Shown piece after piece: positions 26,101 to 39,373 of a stretch of 64,000 bases of DNA (position 1 is its first letter; each line of letters begins with the position of its first letter). The position numbers were made by a program, and so were the translations under genes. Below the pieces are notes generated by a model. That model did no database searches, was not told the origin of the DNA, and saw only the letters and a program-made list of their open reading frames with translations. The stretch is from Monosporascus cannonballus (taxonomy: Eukaryota; Ascomycota; Sordariomycetes; Xylariales), in assembly GCA_004154925.1 (NCBI GenBank), contig QJNS01000294.1:23669-87668 (forward strand). Reading direction: 5' to 3'.

Positions 26101-29100
26101 GTTGGCCGATGTAGTGCGCGTCCAATAACGAGACGGGAAGGGAAGGCTAGGCTGGGCCGTTGATAGAATCAGAATTAAGATTGTGTTTAGAAGTCGATTG
26201 GATTAAAGTTCGAAAAGCTGCGATTCGCCTTGCGCTCGATAACCGAGTTGTCTGGTATCTCCCACCGCCAACTTCAGGCGCGATATCGATGCAAAAATAC
26301 GTAATTTTTGCGACGTGGAGCCTCGTCAGGCGGCGATGATCATAACTCGTGTATCGCTATAATCGCCAGGACACGAGACGGAGATGATGGTCGAGTCGTA
26401 TAAAATTTGGCTCGTGATGGTAGAAGGGTTGATGACGTTCGCAAGTTGCGGATGGAGAGCAGGCTTGGGGAAATTTGTCAGATCAAGGAGGAAAAAAGAC
26501 CCAGCAAGAGAGAAAAGACCAAGAAAGGGAAGGGGCGGCAGGGGGTGTCAGAGTTTATTATTATCCGTTCGTTACTAAGGAAGTGTTTGACTGGGGGAGG
26601 CTAGCATTACCATAGTCGAGCATTAGCCAAGTCCGGCACCAGCCACTATGCGTATATTCTGTGGGCGTCCTGTGAGTTAGGTGCTTAGTGTGACGCTAGG
26701 CTGCTACCCAGCGGGCTCCACACCCGAAGGTTTCCACCGTCTGTGTGTATGTGCATATAAACGCATGCGAGTGGGACTGATGCAAGTGAACGGGGGGGAG
26801 ACAGGGGGGTTAGGGACCGGAACATAAGTACATGGGATGATGCATCTGCGGCCAACTTGGCGGCGCTACGGACCTGTGTGTGGGATTACTGCATGTAGAT
26901 GTCACGATGTAGAAAAGATCATGCTCCGTTGAAAGTGGATAATGCGCTCGGGCCTGCACAAGGTGCGCGCCAAGGCTGGCACCGACAACGAGGAGAGCTA
27001 GGTTAGCATATAAGTACCTCCGCGTGGAGTTGAGAAATTGATTTTCCTGTTGCTATCGGTAATCCACTTAGCTCTTACTCAAGCAGGGTAGCCTGAAAAT
27101 TGAATGAGCTAGAAGCAGCCGCGAGTTACCCAGATTCTTTGCTCCACAGCATTCCTCCAATCGGGTGCTCTCGTACTCCTCATGCTCACGTAATTCAACT
27201 TGCAACGGAAACTCCTTGGGATGTCAATGTAAGCCAGGCTCCCCCACTCCCCGAAGACTGATGTACTTTAAGCCTCCAGATGTAGGTAGGTGCATATGAA
27301 AACACCTACCAAAAGTCACATGGGTTTATTTAGTTAGTTACCTCCGCCAAGTCCAATTTATGACCAGTTAAAAATCACATACAAATTGGTATGAGCTTAG
27401 AAATTGCAGACGGGTTCTGGTCGTGCTTACCTTTATCGTAGGTTACGAGCTTTCTTTCTCGAACAATATTTACGAGGTCGCATGCCATACAATTTTATAT
27501 ACTCTTCTACATCCTAACCCCCGGATGGCAAATAGTGGCCCTGGGGAGGTAACTACCCAGGTAACTAGAAATACCCGTCTAACTTGTAAAGCAGCATGAA
27601 TACTTAGTTCAAAATACTGGCTGCACTTGTAGAAAATGCCTAGTATTTGTCTATTTTCCATATTCCGATAACACCCTTGCTACTCCGGTGCGATTCTCTA
27701 TTACCTTGACAGTTTAAACTTAACCATATTACCTATTTCAGAACTTAAAGAGAGCTTATTTAAGAAGCAAATACGGTCCTACCGCTATGTACCCGAGCCT
27801 TAGGTTTATTACTATTCCAATGAGCTTACCACTAAGAAATCATCGGCTACGTGGTAATAGCCTCACCTCCTCCTGTCATACCGATGCGATGTTAGGTACA
27901 TGAACACGGAACAGGGCGGGTGTACGTGCGTGCGTTAGATATGTACGTATGTTCCTGTGCGTGAGGGAATACCTGACTCAGTGCTGCGCCGCCGCGGGTG
28001 CTTCAATGTCTGCAGCAAACCTCACAACAATGTCAAACCGAACACCGGCCACTTAGAGTGCATTTGGGTATGTACCTACTAGGTACCTCGGCAGAGAGCT
28101 GGGTTAAGTACTACTATAAGACGGTGGGGACAGGCCCTTTGATACATACTTAGGTAATACATACATAAGGGAGCCAGAGGAACGTAGTAGCCGTATCGCA
28201 CTAGGCCTGCAATGCGCGTGCCCCAATAAGGAGGTGAACAGCGCTGCGGCCCTTTACCAATCGGATTGCCGACATGGCCGCGATGTGAATCGCAGGGGTG
28301 AGGGGTGTGTGCGGGATGGCGGCCAACGACCATGACCACAGCTCCTGGTGTGTTTCTATTAACATAGGCGATCAAACCCCATGCACACAGGCTGGTGGAG
28401 GATCTTTCGCTTGTTTTTCCTTCCTTGCGGGACCGCCGCCGTGGCGTATAAGGCGGGCGATCTACCCAATTGTCGTATTCCTGCCAGCCTGTCTGAGCGA
28501 CCGTCACAAGCCGCAGCGTCCAAGCAAGCGAGCAAACCGACTGATGGCCACAGGCACACCCAGAAGGCAATCTGACTGCTCACATTCCGTTTATCAACCT
28601 ACGTAACTACCTCCACAGGTTACGAATATCACAGGCGGGGTGGACAGATGGGAGTCTTATCGAGCCCCGGGCTGGCATAAACCTCCGCGAACTGAGGCGC
28701 TATCTTTACGGTATAACCTGTTCTCAAGTCCTAGTGGTGGCGGGATGCGTTGGTAACGGGCTTGCAGGCGAATCCCCTACCGCTATCATTGCACGGTGGT
28801 TACATTCTGACACGCCTACGTTACGTGGAAGTACTCCTCTCACCGAAGTTGCATCTGCAAGAAGGGATGTATGCATTTGTTGCCTTTTGCTGACCTGCGT
28901 CAGATGAGAGGTGCTGCTACCACCAACTGCTGCACAGGCTGGGTAGCAGTTGCAAAATGTAAATTTAGAACGGGGGGTGAGCCGGTCGATGTGGCTACAT
29001 GACGTATACATATGCTTAGGGTTGTCTACAGTTTCCATCACCATAGTAACGATTAGAGCCCACGAACCCGTGCTATTGATGGACGAGCTTCTTCCCCCTC

Positions 29101-32100
29101 ACTCTGCTGGTGCTTCTTGGAGTCTTCTGGTTCGGATCTAGCCGCCATTTCGGAGCTTAATTAACTCCTACGAAACCCCCCGGGCGTTAAGAAACCTTTA
29201 AGGTCGGCCGAACCAGTCCGATTCGATCCTAGGGCGCAGCTCGTCGAATGACGTGGGCCCGGCCAAGGCTTTGACGCACCTGTAAGTACGGCTTACAAAT
29301 TCTGGGTACGGGTTTCTGGTATGTAAGCGGAACGCTTTCCGTCAGTGTATATACTCCAATGGTCCTCCGTTGAAGATCCTTCAGGGCGTCCTTCAATTTC
29401 CAGTTTCTCGAAAGCTGTCCGCGGAGTATGGAGATAGATTTGACACGCATCATCGGTGTTGGTCGAGCGCCCTCCGGTCCCCCGAAGGCTACTGGTCCGT
29501 GCGAATCAGGCCCGTGCGGGGCAACTGTGGCCCGTGATTGGAGATGCCTCCGGGTCCATCGACGCCGCACGCATAGACAGACATGACATCAATATCGAAT
29601 ATCAAAACCACTGACCATACTCCGCGTTGTTGACCTCATTGTTCTATTCCGAGACTTTGATTCGTGGTTCTCCAAGGGGCGACTAGCCACCAGGATCCTG
29701 GCAGGATGCTAGATACATGCACGAACCATCCATCCAGACTTTTAATGTCAGCAGTCAGATATGCATGTAGCTTCTGCCATCTGTTGCTTCGGTATATAGT
29801 CATCTCTGCATATCTCCGGCCTTCTCGCCCTTCTCCGGGACCTGCAGCGTTAGATCCCGGTTACCGCTATTTGCCTTTTAAGTTTGAGGCATGCGGCATA
29901 CATACCGTTTTCCTGCTGATTGCAGCTTTTGTCCCGTGGTAATACCGGGATGCCATTACCCGCGAGGTTGTCCCGTCTTGACTGCCCGTTCAGTTGTAGA
30001 ACCTTAAAATGGGCGTTTCTCTGTGCAGACACATGCTGCCAGCTCTAGACCTGTGGAACTTGACAGTTCATCGCTGGGCGGCCACAACCACGTGTGGTCC
30101 GAGTCTACTAATGGAGATGTATCTAGCATCATATCCACACAAGGAGACTTTATACCCGGCACCTGCTTGAAAGTCGAAAAGGAATATGAAACGAAATATA
30201 AGGCTGAACCTGATGGGGTTCTAGAACTGATAGGGCTTAATTTAGGTTGGACATTGTGCCTTTGCGTACTAGGTAGCTTGGCGCCATTCAATTCGCCTCG
30301 GTTTTTGGTAAACCCAGTTTCCATTTTTAGATACTTCTTACCAAGTTAGATTTATGTTTGCGTCGGCCCGTGTTAACAGCTATTAAGGCTTATATATGTC
30401 GTACCACTTGAATGGCTTACCCTCCTGGGTTGGGTGGATTAGGTGCGAGCACAATCGCCAATATACGGCCCCTTCCAATGTAGTTACGTCTTTACATGAA
30501 GACCTGTCTCTCGGTAATCAGAGACGGTGGCTCCGCAGACTACTCGCTACTAGGTTCGTCTGCGGCCTTCTCATATCATTACCAGTCCCGCTCGTATCTA
30601 CCTAGGCAGCCGTGGTGCATGTATTCGGGTTCCGGGGCAAACGAGTACTGAGTTCTCATATCTAAGCGGGCCCTACCAGAAATCCGCAGTATTACCTCCG
30701 ATGAGATATGATTATAATACGGTGGCATTTGACGTGCCTTGCTGTCCGTTGCTGTGCTCCAGTTATAGGATGGATAACGGTAGTAACAGTAGACAGTGGA
30801 GTTTAGTGATCTTCGGGGGTTCGTTCCGGTGCTCTAGTGATGATGTTCTGGTTAGGTACAAGGTGCAGTCTACAGGTCCAGTTGTGATGCCTCTCAATGC
30901 ACTCTATGGCTCCGTCCTGCGAGGGAGCTGCCAGCCATTGGGTTCTTCTCTCCTTTCGAGCCTTAGTTTCAGCTGGAAGAGTTCGAATGGTGTGGTGGAA
31001 TATGTGCGTGGTGGTTTCTGGAACTCTCAACCCAGGTTTAGCTACCTGTTGCTCTAGCTGAACCACACGGTAACCGGACCTGTGACATCGCACCGGTAGA
31101 TGCCTAGGTGGTTGACTTTCCGGCGGAGACATCCAATATACGCAGCTAGCGCTCCATATTTTAATATGTCTCCTTTTCATTCAGCTGGTCCGCAAAGCTG
31201 GCGCATGAAGACCTCAATAGCTGTCCGGCATGTTGACAGGACTGGCTAACCTGCTTGTACCCTACGGATCAATTCAGCCAAGGGCGTTCATGCGTTGAAT
31301 TTAAACGAGCATCCCGCCCTCAGCATGGGTATGTCAAAGTTCCGCAGCTAGGAGGCAGAACCCTGTGATATAGCGAACCATAACGAAACAAGCCCAAGGC
31401 GATCATAAGAATAAACACCTAAATAAACAAGGGCTAAAGCATCAGCACAGTCAGCTTTTGAGCGACTGGCTACCTTTGTTTAAAGACTGACAGGTGAGGC
31501 TTCCTAGAGTTGAATTAGGGTTGCCCTGGATCCCGGGCTTACACGATTTGTAGTATCTTTACGCACACCGGTAACTTATAGCTCCGCATTTTTGGTAAAT
31601 CTTTCATACCTGGTAGATGCCACTATCCATTAGATATGGGCACTGAAATTCGTCATAATTAGACGAGACGATCGTTTTAGGATGCAAGTCTCCGAATAAG
31701 GGATGAGGCTGAACCTTAATCCCCAGATATCATCCCAGTATTGTCACGTCGAAGTCTCACATACTAATCACTCTCGCATTTCCTCAGACATATTAAGAAA
31801 GTGCAAGAAAAGATGGCTAAATAGTTCTCGACCTACTAAACTTGAGCGCCCGATCTTTTTCTATTGTTGAACTTGCCTTGCACTGGCTAATTATAACTCA
31901 TATCGGAACGATGCCACTTGGGGAACATCAAGATGTCTTATGATCACCCAGAAGCACGCAAGAGCCCGAAGGCGCCGCCTAGATCGGTACTTAAACCCGA
32001 TGTTGGCGTCATCCTAGGGGTTCGCGAAACGCCTCATAGAGAAAACTGTCCTCGTGGGACTCTGGACGTTTCAATGACGGTCACTCGATCGAGTCATTCG

Positions 32101-32723
32101 CTTTATATTCATTCTAAGCCCGCTCAAATCGGGAGCGCAGAAAATGCGCGACTCTCAGCGTTATATAAGTAGCGGCTAGAACCCCGTCACGTTTGAACCT
32201 CCACATACGAGTGATCCAGCCCTTAACAACACGGGTAGCTAAGGCCGAGTCGACACTGTAGCAACGAGTTCTGGGTCTCTGGAGCTCGGCACCCAGCAGC
32301 GCCAATGCCTACTGAGGGTTTCGGGCTTACTACTCCGTCCCAGGTAGGTAGGTAAGTTGAAAGGCCCTTTTGGGCTTCGCGGGCAAGATGCACTTCTGCC
32401 GCCAAGGCCGCTCCTCCTCCCGAGCTAGATGATCCTGCCTAATCGGGTATCGCTGCTGTCGAGGCTGCAGGGAGGGATCCCCTTGCGGCTGAGGTCAGCC
32501 AAGCGGCACGTCCGGATGTCCTGACATTAGGGATTTCCAAATTTGGAAGGACTTATTACCCGTCGCGAAGTCGCGGCCGCGGCTTCGCGTCGCGATATCT
32601 ATAAGAGTCGCGAGTCTTCCCGCGGTATGGAACTCTGCTGCTTCCATAGAGACAGATCGCGACGTTCGCCTCTAGGTCTGTTCCGGTAGCCGTAGACGAC
32701 GAAACCGCCGAACAGAGGACACG
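26101..32723. other. Long gene-free region upstream of TUP1 and the glucanase gene
   Basis: Over 6.6 kb I find no open frame with a recognisable domain or believable exon chain; the longest frames (up to 163 codons at 28079-28570 on the minus strand) look random. The first several hundred bases to the right of 26100 should hold the 5' leader and promoter of the Tup1 gene. Many short AGGTA/TACCT and TG/GTGTGC words occur, as is common in such spacers. An untranslated RNA gene cannot be excluded or shown from sequence. Confidence 0.5.
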
Positions 32724-35700
32724 ATGGTGAAGTTCGCTGCTACCATCACCGGCCTCCTGGCCGCTAGGGCCCTCGCGTCGCCAGTCCCCGAGGGCGACGG
32801 GGCGGCTCAGAATGCGCCCCGACAGGCCACGAGTTACTGGTACGCCAACATGGACCATACGGGGCCGTACCGCGGCTACGCCCCGGGCCTCGACAACTCG
32901 GACTCGTACCCCGTGTTCGTGTCCGTGAACCCCCGGGACGGCGGGGCGGGGATCCAGCGGGCCATCAACAACGCCTCGAACGGGGCGACCCGTCACGGGC
33001 AGTGGCTGGCCTCCGAACCAAGGGTATTATTGCCGCCCGCGTGGATGCTCGCTTTTTTGTGCTACTTGGACTGACGCGTGCGCGTTCTCGAGGTCGTCTA
33101 CATACCCCCCGGGACTTATGAGGTCAGCGAGACCATCTACATGAACACAGCTACCATACTCATGGGCGACGCTACCGATGTAAGTGCCCTCGCGGCTCCG
33201 GAACCGCTATTGTTGATCTAACCACTCTCCGTAGCCCCCAGTCCTGAAGGCCGCCGCTGGCTTTTCTTCGGAAGAACGGACGCTCCTCAACGGCAAGCAA
33301 ACCCCCGGGGGCCGACCCATGACCGGAGATGTTAACTATGTGCAACAGGCCAAGACCCGGCCACGGGTATTTCCGGGGAACTGTCCTTTGCCGTCGGCCT
33401 GAAGAACCTGATACTCGACACGACGAGCATCGATGGAGGTAAGGGGATACGGCGCATACCGTTAATTCTGCTGGTTTCAGCGGGTTTGTGCTGACGCGAG
33501 AAGGTACGGAGTTCACGGCTTTGTACTGGGGTGTTGCACAAGTCGCCCAGCTGTCAAACGTCAAAATTACCATGGCATACTCCGTCAATGGAAGGGGGCA
33601 CAGTGGCATTCGTCTCGGGAGAGGTTCCACACTCGGGCTGGCTGACGTGCGTGTCGAGCGCGGGCAGGTAAGTGGTCAAACTGTCTGCCTGGACGGCCTA
33701 TTCAAGAACTCTTGCTGTACTAGACTTGTGCCACGGAATTACTGACAAGGTCCTTGGCCTAGAACGGTATCTGGCACGATGGACACCAACAAGCACTTTA
33801 TAAGTCCATATACTTCTACCAGAACACTGTCGGTATGCTTATCAGCGGCGCTAACACGATCACCATCCATGCTTCTACGTTCGACACGGTCGGGACGGCG
33901 GTATTGAATACCGGCGGCAGCCCTTACATCGGACTGATTGACGCCAAATCAGTCAACTCTGGCGTCACCTTGAGGACGACGGTCTACCCGTCCATCCTCA
34001 TCGACAACCTGACCAAGGACACCGACTCGGCCGTCGTTGTGGTGCCCGAGCGGACAGTTCTCGGCGCCCGGAGCCACGTCGACACGTTCACATACGGCAA
34101 CACGGTGGGCCGCGACCCGGTCTACGGGGAGACGACGTCATCCGTGCCGCGTCCTGCGAGCCTGGCGCCCGGGGGGGACTTCCCCGCCATCCCCGCCCCC
34201 AGCTACGCCGGGAACACGGTCGACGACTTCATCAATGTCAAGGATCCCGCGCAGAACGGCGGCCGCGAGGTCCTGGGCGACAACACACGGGACGAGTCGG
34301 CGGTCCTCAACCAAATTCTGCGGTACGCGGCCGAGACCGGCAAGATCGCGTACTTCCCGTTCGGGTTGTACCGCGTTGACGACACCCTCTTCGTCCCCGC
34401 CGGGTCGCGGATCGTCGGCGAGGCGTGGGCCACCATCACGGGCAACGGGGAGAGCTTCAAGGACAGCTCGAACCCGAAGCCCGTGGTCAAGATCGGCAAT
34501 CCCGGCGACGTGGGCGTTGCTCAGATTTCGGATATGCGCTTCACCGTCTCCGATGTCCTCCCCGGCGCCATCCTCGTCCAGTACCACATGGCTGGCAACT
34601 CTCCGGGCGACGTCGCGCTGTGGAATTCGATCATAGGTACGTGTATCTCCTCGACCTGGCTCTAGATCCTTGAATCCCTACGTTTCGGTTGTTCGAGGAC
34701 AATACTAACAGTTTCATAGTACGTCCTGCACCCCCCCCTTCCCCCCCCTTTTTTTAATTTTTTTTTTAATTTTTTTTTAATTTTTTTTAATTTTTTTAAT
34801 TTTTTTTTTATTTTTTTACGTCGTTTGTACCGGTGCACCGGTCTCTGCTGAAGTGCAATAAGATATCCTCGAAACAATAGTTGAAACCAGAAGTAAGGGC
34901 AACAGACATGCAGCTAACAGCCCCACAGACGGGCGGCGGCACGCGCGGTGCAGAAGCCCTCACGAATGCGTGCCGGGACGCGACGAACGAGTGCCGGGGT
35001 GCCTTCATCGGGCTGCACCTCGCAAAGACATCATCGGCCTACATCGAGAACGTGTGGAACTGGGTGGCAGACCACGTCACGGAGGACTTCGACGGGGGGT
35101 CGCGCATCGCGGCGAAGGGCGGCACGCTGGTCGAGGCGGCGAGGGGCGGCACCTGGCTGCACGCGCTCGGCAGCGAGCACTACTGGCTGTACCAACTAAA
35201 CCTCCGCGGCGCGCGCGGCGTCTTCGTCTCGCTGCTGCAGTCCGAGACCAACTACGACCAGGGCGACAACGTCGAGCAGACGCCGCCCGCGCCCTGGGTG
35301 CCTGACACCGCCGGCTGGGGCGACCCGGACTTCTCGTGGTGCGGCGCCGCCGACACGCGCTGCCGCAGTAAGCAATTTCTGGAGTTATTTGTTCCCCCAT
35401 CTTCTCTAATTCGAGGGCACAATTCCCAAACGTGGATTTCCAGTCGATAGCTCCGAAATATGTCTTACGACTCCGGATTATCCACCAAATTCACCCGATA
35501 GCGCATTTACTGACTCCGGATGTTGTAGTGGGCTTCTCGAACTACATCCAGGGCGGCTCCGACATCTACCACTACGGGTCCGCGTCGTGGGCGTTCTTCA
35601 GCGGTCCCGGGTATCAGCCGTGTGCCGGTACTTATGCGTGCCAGAGTAAGTTTCTACTCCAACTGGGTCGGCTGAGACAACTCCGCCTTTCAGGCCCTCA

Positions 35701-35898
35701 GTAGCTGACCGAATCTGCGAAATAGATCATATGCACTGGATCACGGAGACTCCCGACAACCTGCAGGTCTTCGGTCTATGCTCTAAGGACTCGTGGGCTG
35801 CGCTGCGCTTGGCGGATGGCACCAACATCGTGACGAGCCCAAACTTCACGGGATCCTGGCCCGGCGGCGGAGCACTCATTGGCCGTTACACGCCATAG
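32724..35898 (+). CDS. Secreted GH55 exo-beta-1,3-glucanase
   Basis: This is a glycoside hydrolase family 55 enzyme that removes glucose units from beta-1,3-glucan (laminarin, fungal wall glucan) outside the cell. The model is join(32724..33023, 33093..33179, 33235..33292, 33349..33438, 33504..33667, 33763..34636, 34906..35367, 35529..35645, 35726..35898), 774 aa, a normal length. A signal peptide (MVKFAATITGLLAARALA) is followed by the paired beta-helix modules of the family. Landmarks are YWYANMDHTG, GGAGIQRAIN, VVYIPPGTYEV, the second-module start DDFINVKDPAQNGG, ENVWNWVADH and the C-terminal HWITETPDNLQVFG. Intron 33293-33348 uses GC-AG, required to keep GQDPATGISGELSF in frame. Intron 34637-34905 is long and filled with homopolymers, and its acceptor is less certain. 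Confidence 0.95.
34730..34817 (+). repeat. Homopolymer tract inside a glucanase intron
   Basis: Two runs of eight or nine C are followed by about 70 bases made only of T runs separated by AA pairs or single A. The tract lies in the 269-nt intron of the GH55 gene. Just upstream is a perfect intron end (tactaac, then tttcatag at 34719), so the tract may have been inserted into, or just after, an originally ordinary 83-nt intron. Confidence 0.85.
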
Positions 35899-38280
35899 TG
35901 GGCTGTTAGTAACCTGCACATTAAATAAGGGAGAAGGGGAAAGGAATTGTAGAAGATGTAGGCACATGTATATAACGCCCACCGTTGCGCAATATATACC
36001 CTGGTACTGAATATGCACCGACCTGACCTTTAAGCGGCATACCCACTGGAGGAGGACTATATCTAGAAAGCCACATATCAGGTGATACGGGACAATAGGA
36101 GACGGTTTGCAATGCCCGATGTTTCTTCTGCTAATAAACTGATAAGATCCGACCTCCTGGCCGATTTCCGGGGCCGAAACTTCCGGCATCGGCACCGATG
36201 AGACTCAACCTCGCTATGGAAACCCGATAATCGAATACAGTCGCGGCTGGAACGAATGGCGGAGACTTTAGGACGCCCTGGTATGGGCGACGTAGAGAGC
36301 ACGGGATGCTGTCGTGCGTTGCCGGCTATGCGTCCTCTCTCAGCGTCGTCATTTGAGCAAGTAGTCTTTCGGTTGTTCACGGAGAATCATCAATTCAAGA
36401 TTTGACCTGGTGGAACGTCGGTACACATGGCAACTGGGGTTAGAAACGCGCACCTGGTGCCCCTCAGCCTTTCGGCTGTGCCTAACACAATCCCAGATCT
36501 CGGACCTTATCAGTCCTGGAAAAGCAAAATTCCAAATTTCTAGGCTCTGGAGTAGAAGGACGAATCTAGGTCTGCCCCTTCACAGCATTTTTAGGCCCAC
36601 CCGGCCCTTCAGTTCTCCCCTCCTAGAAAGCGGGTCGCGCCGCATTATTGTGTGCTAGGTGTAGGGAGTTGCCCGCGGGCACGAATAGGCGGCGGTGGTG
36701 ATAAACAAGTTTGTCAGTATGCAGAGTCACGAAATGGCAACTCGTCGGTAGCTCTCCGAATGGGCGCTCGTCAGTCTATCGTGCCAACCCGGTCTAAGTC
36801 GGATCTCTGAAATGTTGGGGGTTAATATTGAGGAGTCGCATCTCGTTGCAGAGGTGTCCGTTGTATTTCCGGAAGGAGCGCGCGCGTCCTCTTGTAGTTG
36901 GTGATGATGATTGACCAATAGATAATACTATGTACTTTCTGAATACGAATACGAATTGACGGGGAAGCGGAGATGTCGGCGGAGACGTGGGTTGCGTTAT
37001 CAGATCGTGATCAAATCAGTGAAAAACGGCGGTAGTCGTAGCCGCCTTGTCCGCCCGCTTACGTATGTGTGGGTATGTGTGCGTGTGGGGTATGTAATAC
37101 CCAGAGACTTACATACACTAGTAACTCTAGAGCATCCCGCCTATGTATGTGCCTAAGCCTATCTAAGATAAGTCAGGACGGTCGGTGACTGATTGACGGA
37201 ATGCGGCGCTAATGCATGATATTTCCTTCGGGAAGTTTGCATCCCAGGTGGCGTCATGTTGTAACTGGCAACCAATCAGGGCCCTCGGGCGCCTGCAATC
37301 GTTCACCAATGGCCACTCTAAGCTTCTCTACTCGGTACATGTACCACCCAAAACTGACGGGAGAGAGTGGATTGGGTACCGGATAAGTCGAATCGAACAC
37401 CAGAACCCCCTTTTTCTGTCTATCCCCGGTTGTTACTGTACTTAGCACCGCAGGAAGTTAGGTACCTCTCCTACAGGTAGTGCTACAGCATGCTCAGTCT
37501 TGCATGCAGATAAATACCTACCTCGTAGATGGATGCATGGCCAGAAGGCTGTACACGTTTGTAGGAGGTACCTTACCAGATTTGCTAGCCTTTACCAACT
37601 TGAAAGAATATTGATAAGAAAGCATTTGCGGTCTCCTTGTTGCTTGTCTAAGCCCGTATTCGAGGTCTCTCTATGGAAATTGGATGGGATGTTGGTTGTT
37701 CATGACGTCCGATCATGGGTCGATACGGCCTGATAGTCTTATAGAAAGATGGTTCGATAAAACATAAAATTCAGAAAACGCAACTAGGTCTAATCTCTAC
37801 CGCTCAGCTTCTGAAAGAGGTTTGTTGGTTGCTTGGTCCTCTTGCAGGTCTTTATCGTACGTTTCGAGTTAAAGGGTCTCAAGTCTTTCCTCCCGTCAGT
37901 TCAGCCGGCCTTGACAAGTTCTCCATCACCGACCTGTCTCCGTACTTGTACTTGACCCCTGATTTAGGTAAACGGAACCCATCAAAATTTACTACAGTAG
38001 ACTTTCTGCTGTTGGATATAACCGAATCTTGCTCACGCCGTGTACTGCGAAATTACCCTCGGACTTCTGTCTAACATCGAATTCTCTAACCGATAAGACG
38101 GAGCTTGTTCGCATCTCTTTTTTTTTTCCCTTCCAATTCCTGGACATAATAATAGTCCAGTGCCTACGCTCCTTTTTTTGGATTACGCTTGCTGCTTTGC
38201 TCTTCTTATCGTTGAGCTTCCAGAGCACTACATCACTCTCTTGGCGTCTTGAAGGAAAGGTCACCACTAGCTCGCCCACC
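35899..38280. promoter_or_regulatory. Intergenic region, glucanase 3' flank and ERG3 promoter
   Basis: This 2.4-kb gap separates two genes on the same strand. No gene is recognised. The last 200 bases before the ERG3 start carry pyrimidine-rich runs (38117-38136, 38170-38180) of the kind often found near fungal transcription starts. A TG-rich run lies at 37063-37091. Confidence 0.5.
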
Positions 38281-39373
38281 ATGGACGTCGTTCTCGAGCT
38301 CACCGATACTTTCATAGCCGACTACATCTATGCCTGGGCCTATCCAGCGAAGCCAGCTCCCTACGACTACCCGAGTGCCACCAATGCTACCGGGCCCGTC
38401 TTCTCGTCATGGCAGTACAAGCCGGCCGCGTCTTTCCTCCATGTCCAGCCTAGCGTGGCCGCTTATATGAGCGGTTGGGACAGGGACAACATCTACCGCC
38501 AGGCCATTACTCTGTTTATGATAACATGGTTCGTGTGATACCTCCTGCCGTAGTAGGTTGCCTGTCGCTAATCCAGCTTCACCTAGGATTTTTGGCTTTA
38601 TCCTGTACTTCGTCTTCGGGTCGCTGTCATACCTGCTGATCTTCGACAAGAGGGCTATGCAGCACCCCAAGTACCTCAAGAACCAGATGTGGTCCGAGAT
38701 CAAGCAGGCGAACTGGGCCATGCCGGGGATAGCCGTCCTCACGACGCCGTGCTGGCTACTCGAGGTCAACGGCCACACCAAGCTCTACGATAGCAGCGCC
38801 GACGGTCCGGGTTTCTGGTACGATATCCTGCAGTTCCCCCTGTTCATCCTCTTCACCGACGCCATGATCTACCTGATCCACCGCGGCCTGCACCACCCGC
38901 TCGTTTACAAGCGCCTGCACAAGCCGCACCACAAGTGGATCGTGCCGACGCCCTTCGCCTCGCACGCCTTCCACCCGGTCGACGGCTTCGCGCAGTCGCT
39001 GCCCTACCACATCTTCCCCATGCTGTTCCCGCTCAACAAGTACGCGTCGGTCGCGCTCTTCGTCTTCGTCAACTTCTGGAGCATCCTCATCCACGACGGC
39101 GAGTACCTGGCCAACAGCCCCGTCATCAACGGCGCCGCCTGCCACACCATGCACCACCTGTACTTCAACTACAACTACGGCCAGTACACGACCCTGTGGG
39201 ACCGCCTCGGCAACAGCTACCGCAAGCCCAGCGAGTCGCTGTTCAGGAAGGACGAGAAGATGAGCGAGCGCGAGTGGCAGAACCAGATCAAGGGGGTCGA
39301 CACCATGGTCAAGGAGGTCGAGGGCGTCGATGATAGGACGTACGAGCCAGTCGATTCCAAGAAGACTAAATAA
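38281..39373 (+). CDS. ERG3: C-5 sterol desaturase
   Basis: The enzyme introduces the C5-C6 double bond into episterol-type sterols late in ergosterol synthesis, in the endoplasmic reticulum, using cytochrome b5 and oxygen. The model is join(38281..38528, 38587..39373), 344 aa, with one 58-nt intron whose removal joins W to IFGFILYF in frame. It is a fatty-acid-hydroxylase-superfamily protein with several hydrophobic segments (about 84-100, 128-140, 170-181 and 235-250). The three iron-binding histidine boxes are present: HRGLH (181-185), HKPHH (194-198) and HTMHH (269-273), the last followed by [15 protein letters not shown], typical of Erg3. The start ATG sits in a good context (caccATGG). 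Filamentous fungi often have two Erg3 paralogues; which one this is cannot be told. Confidence 0.95.
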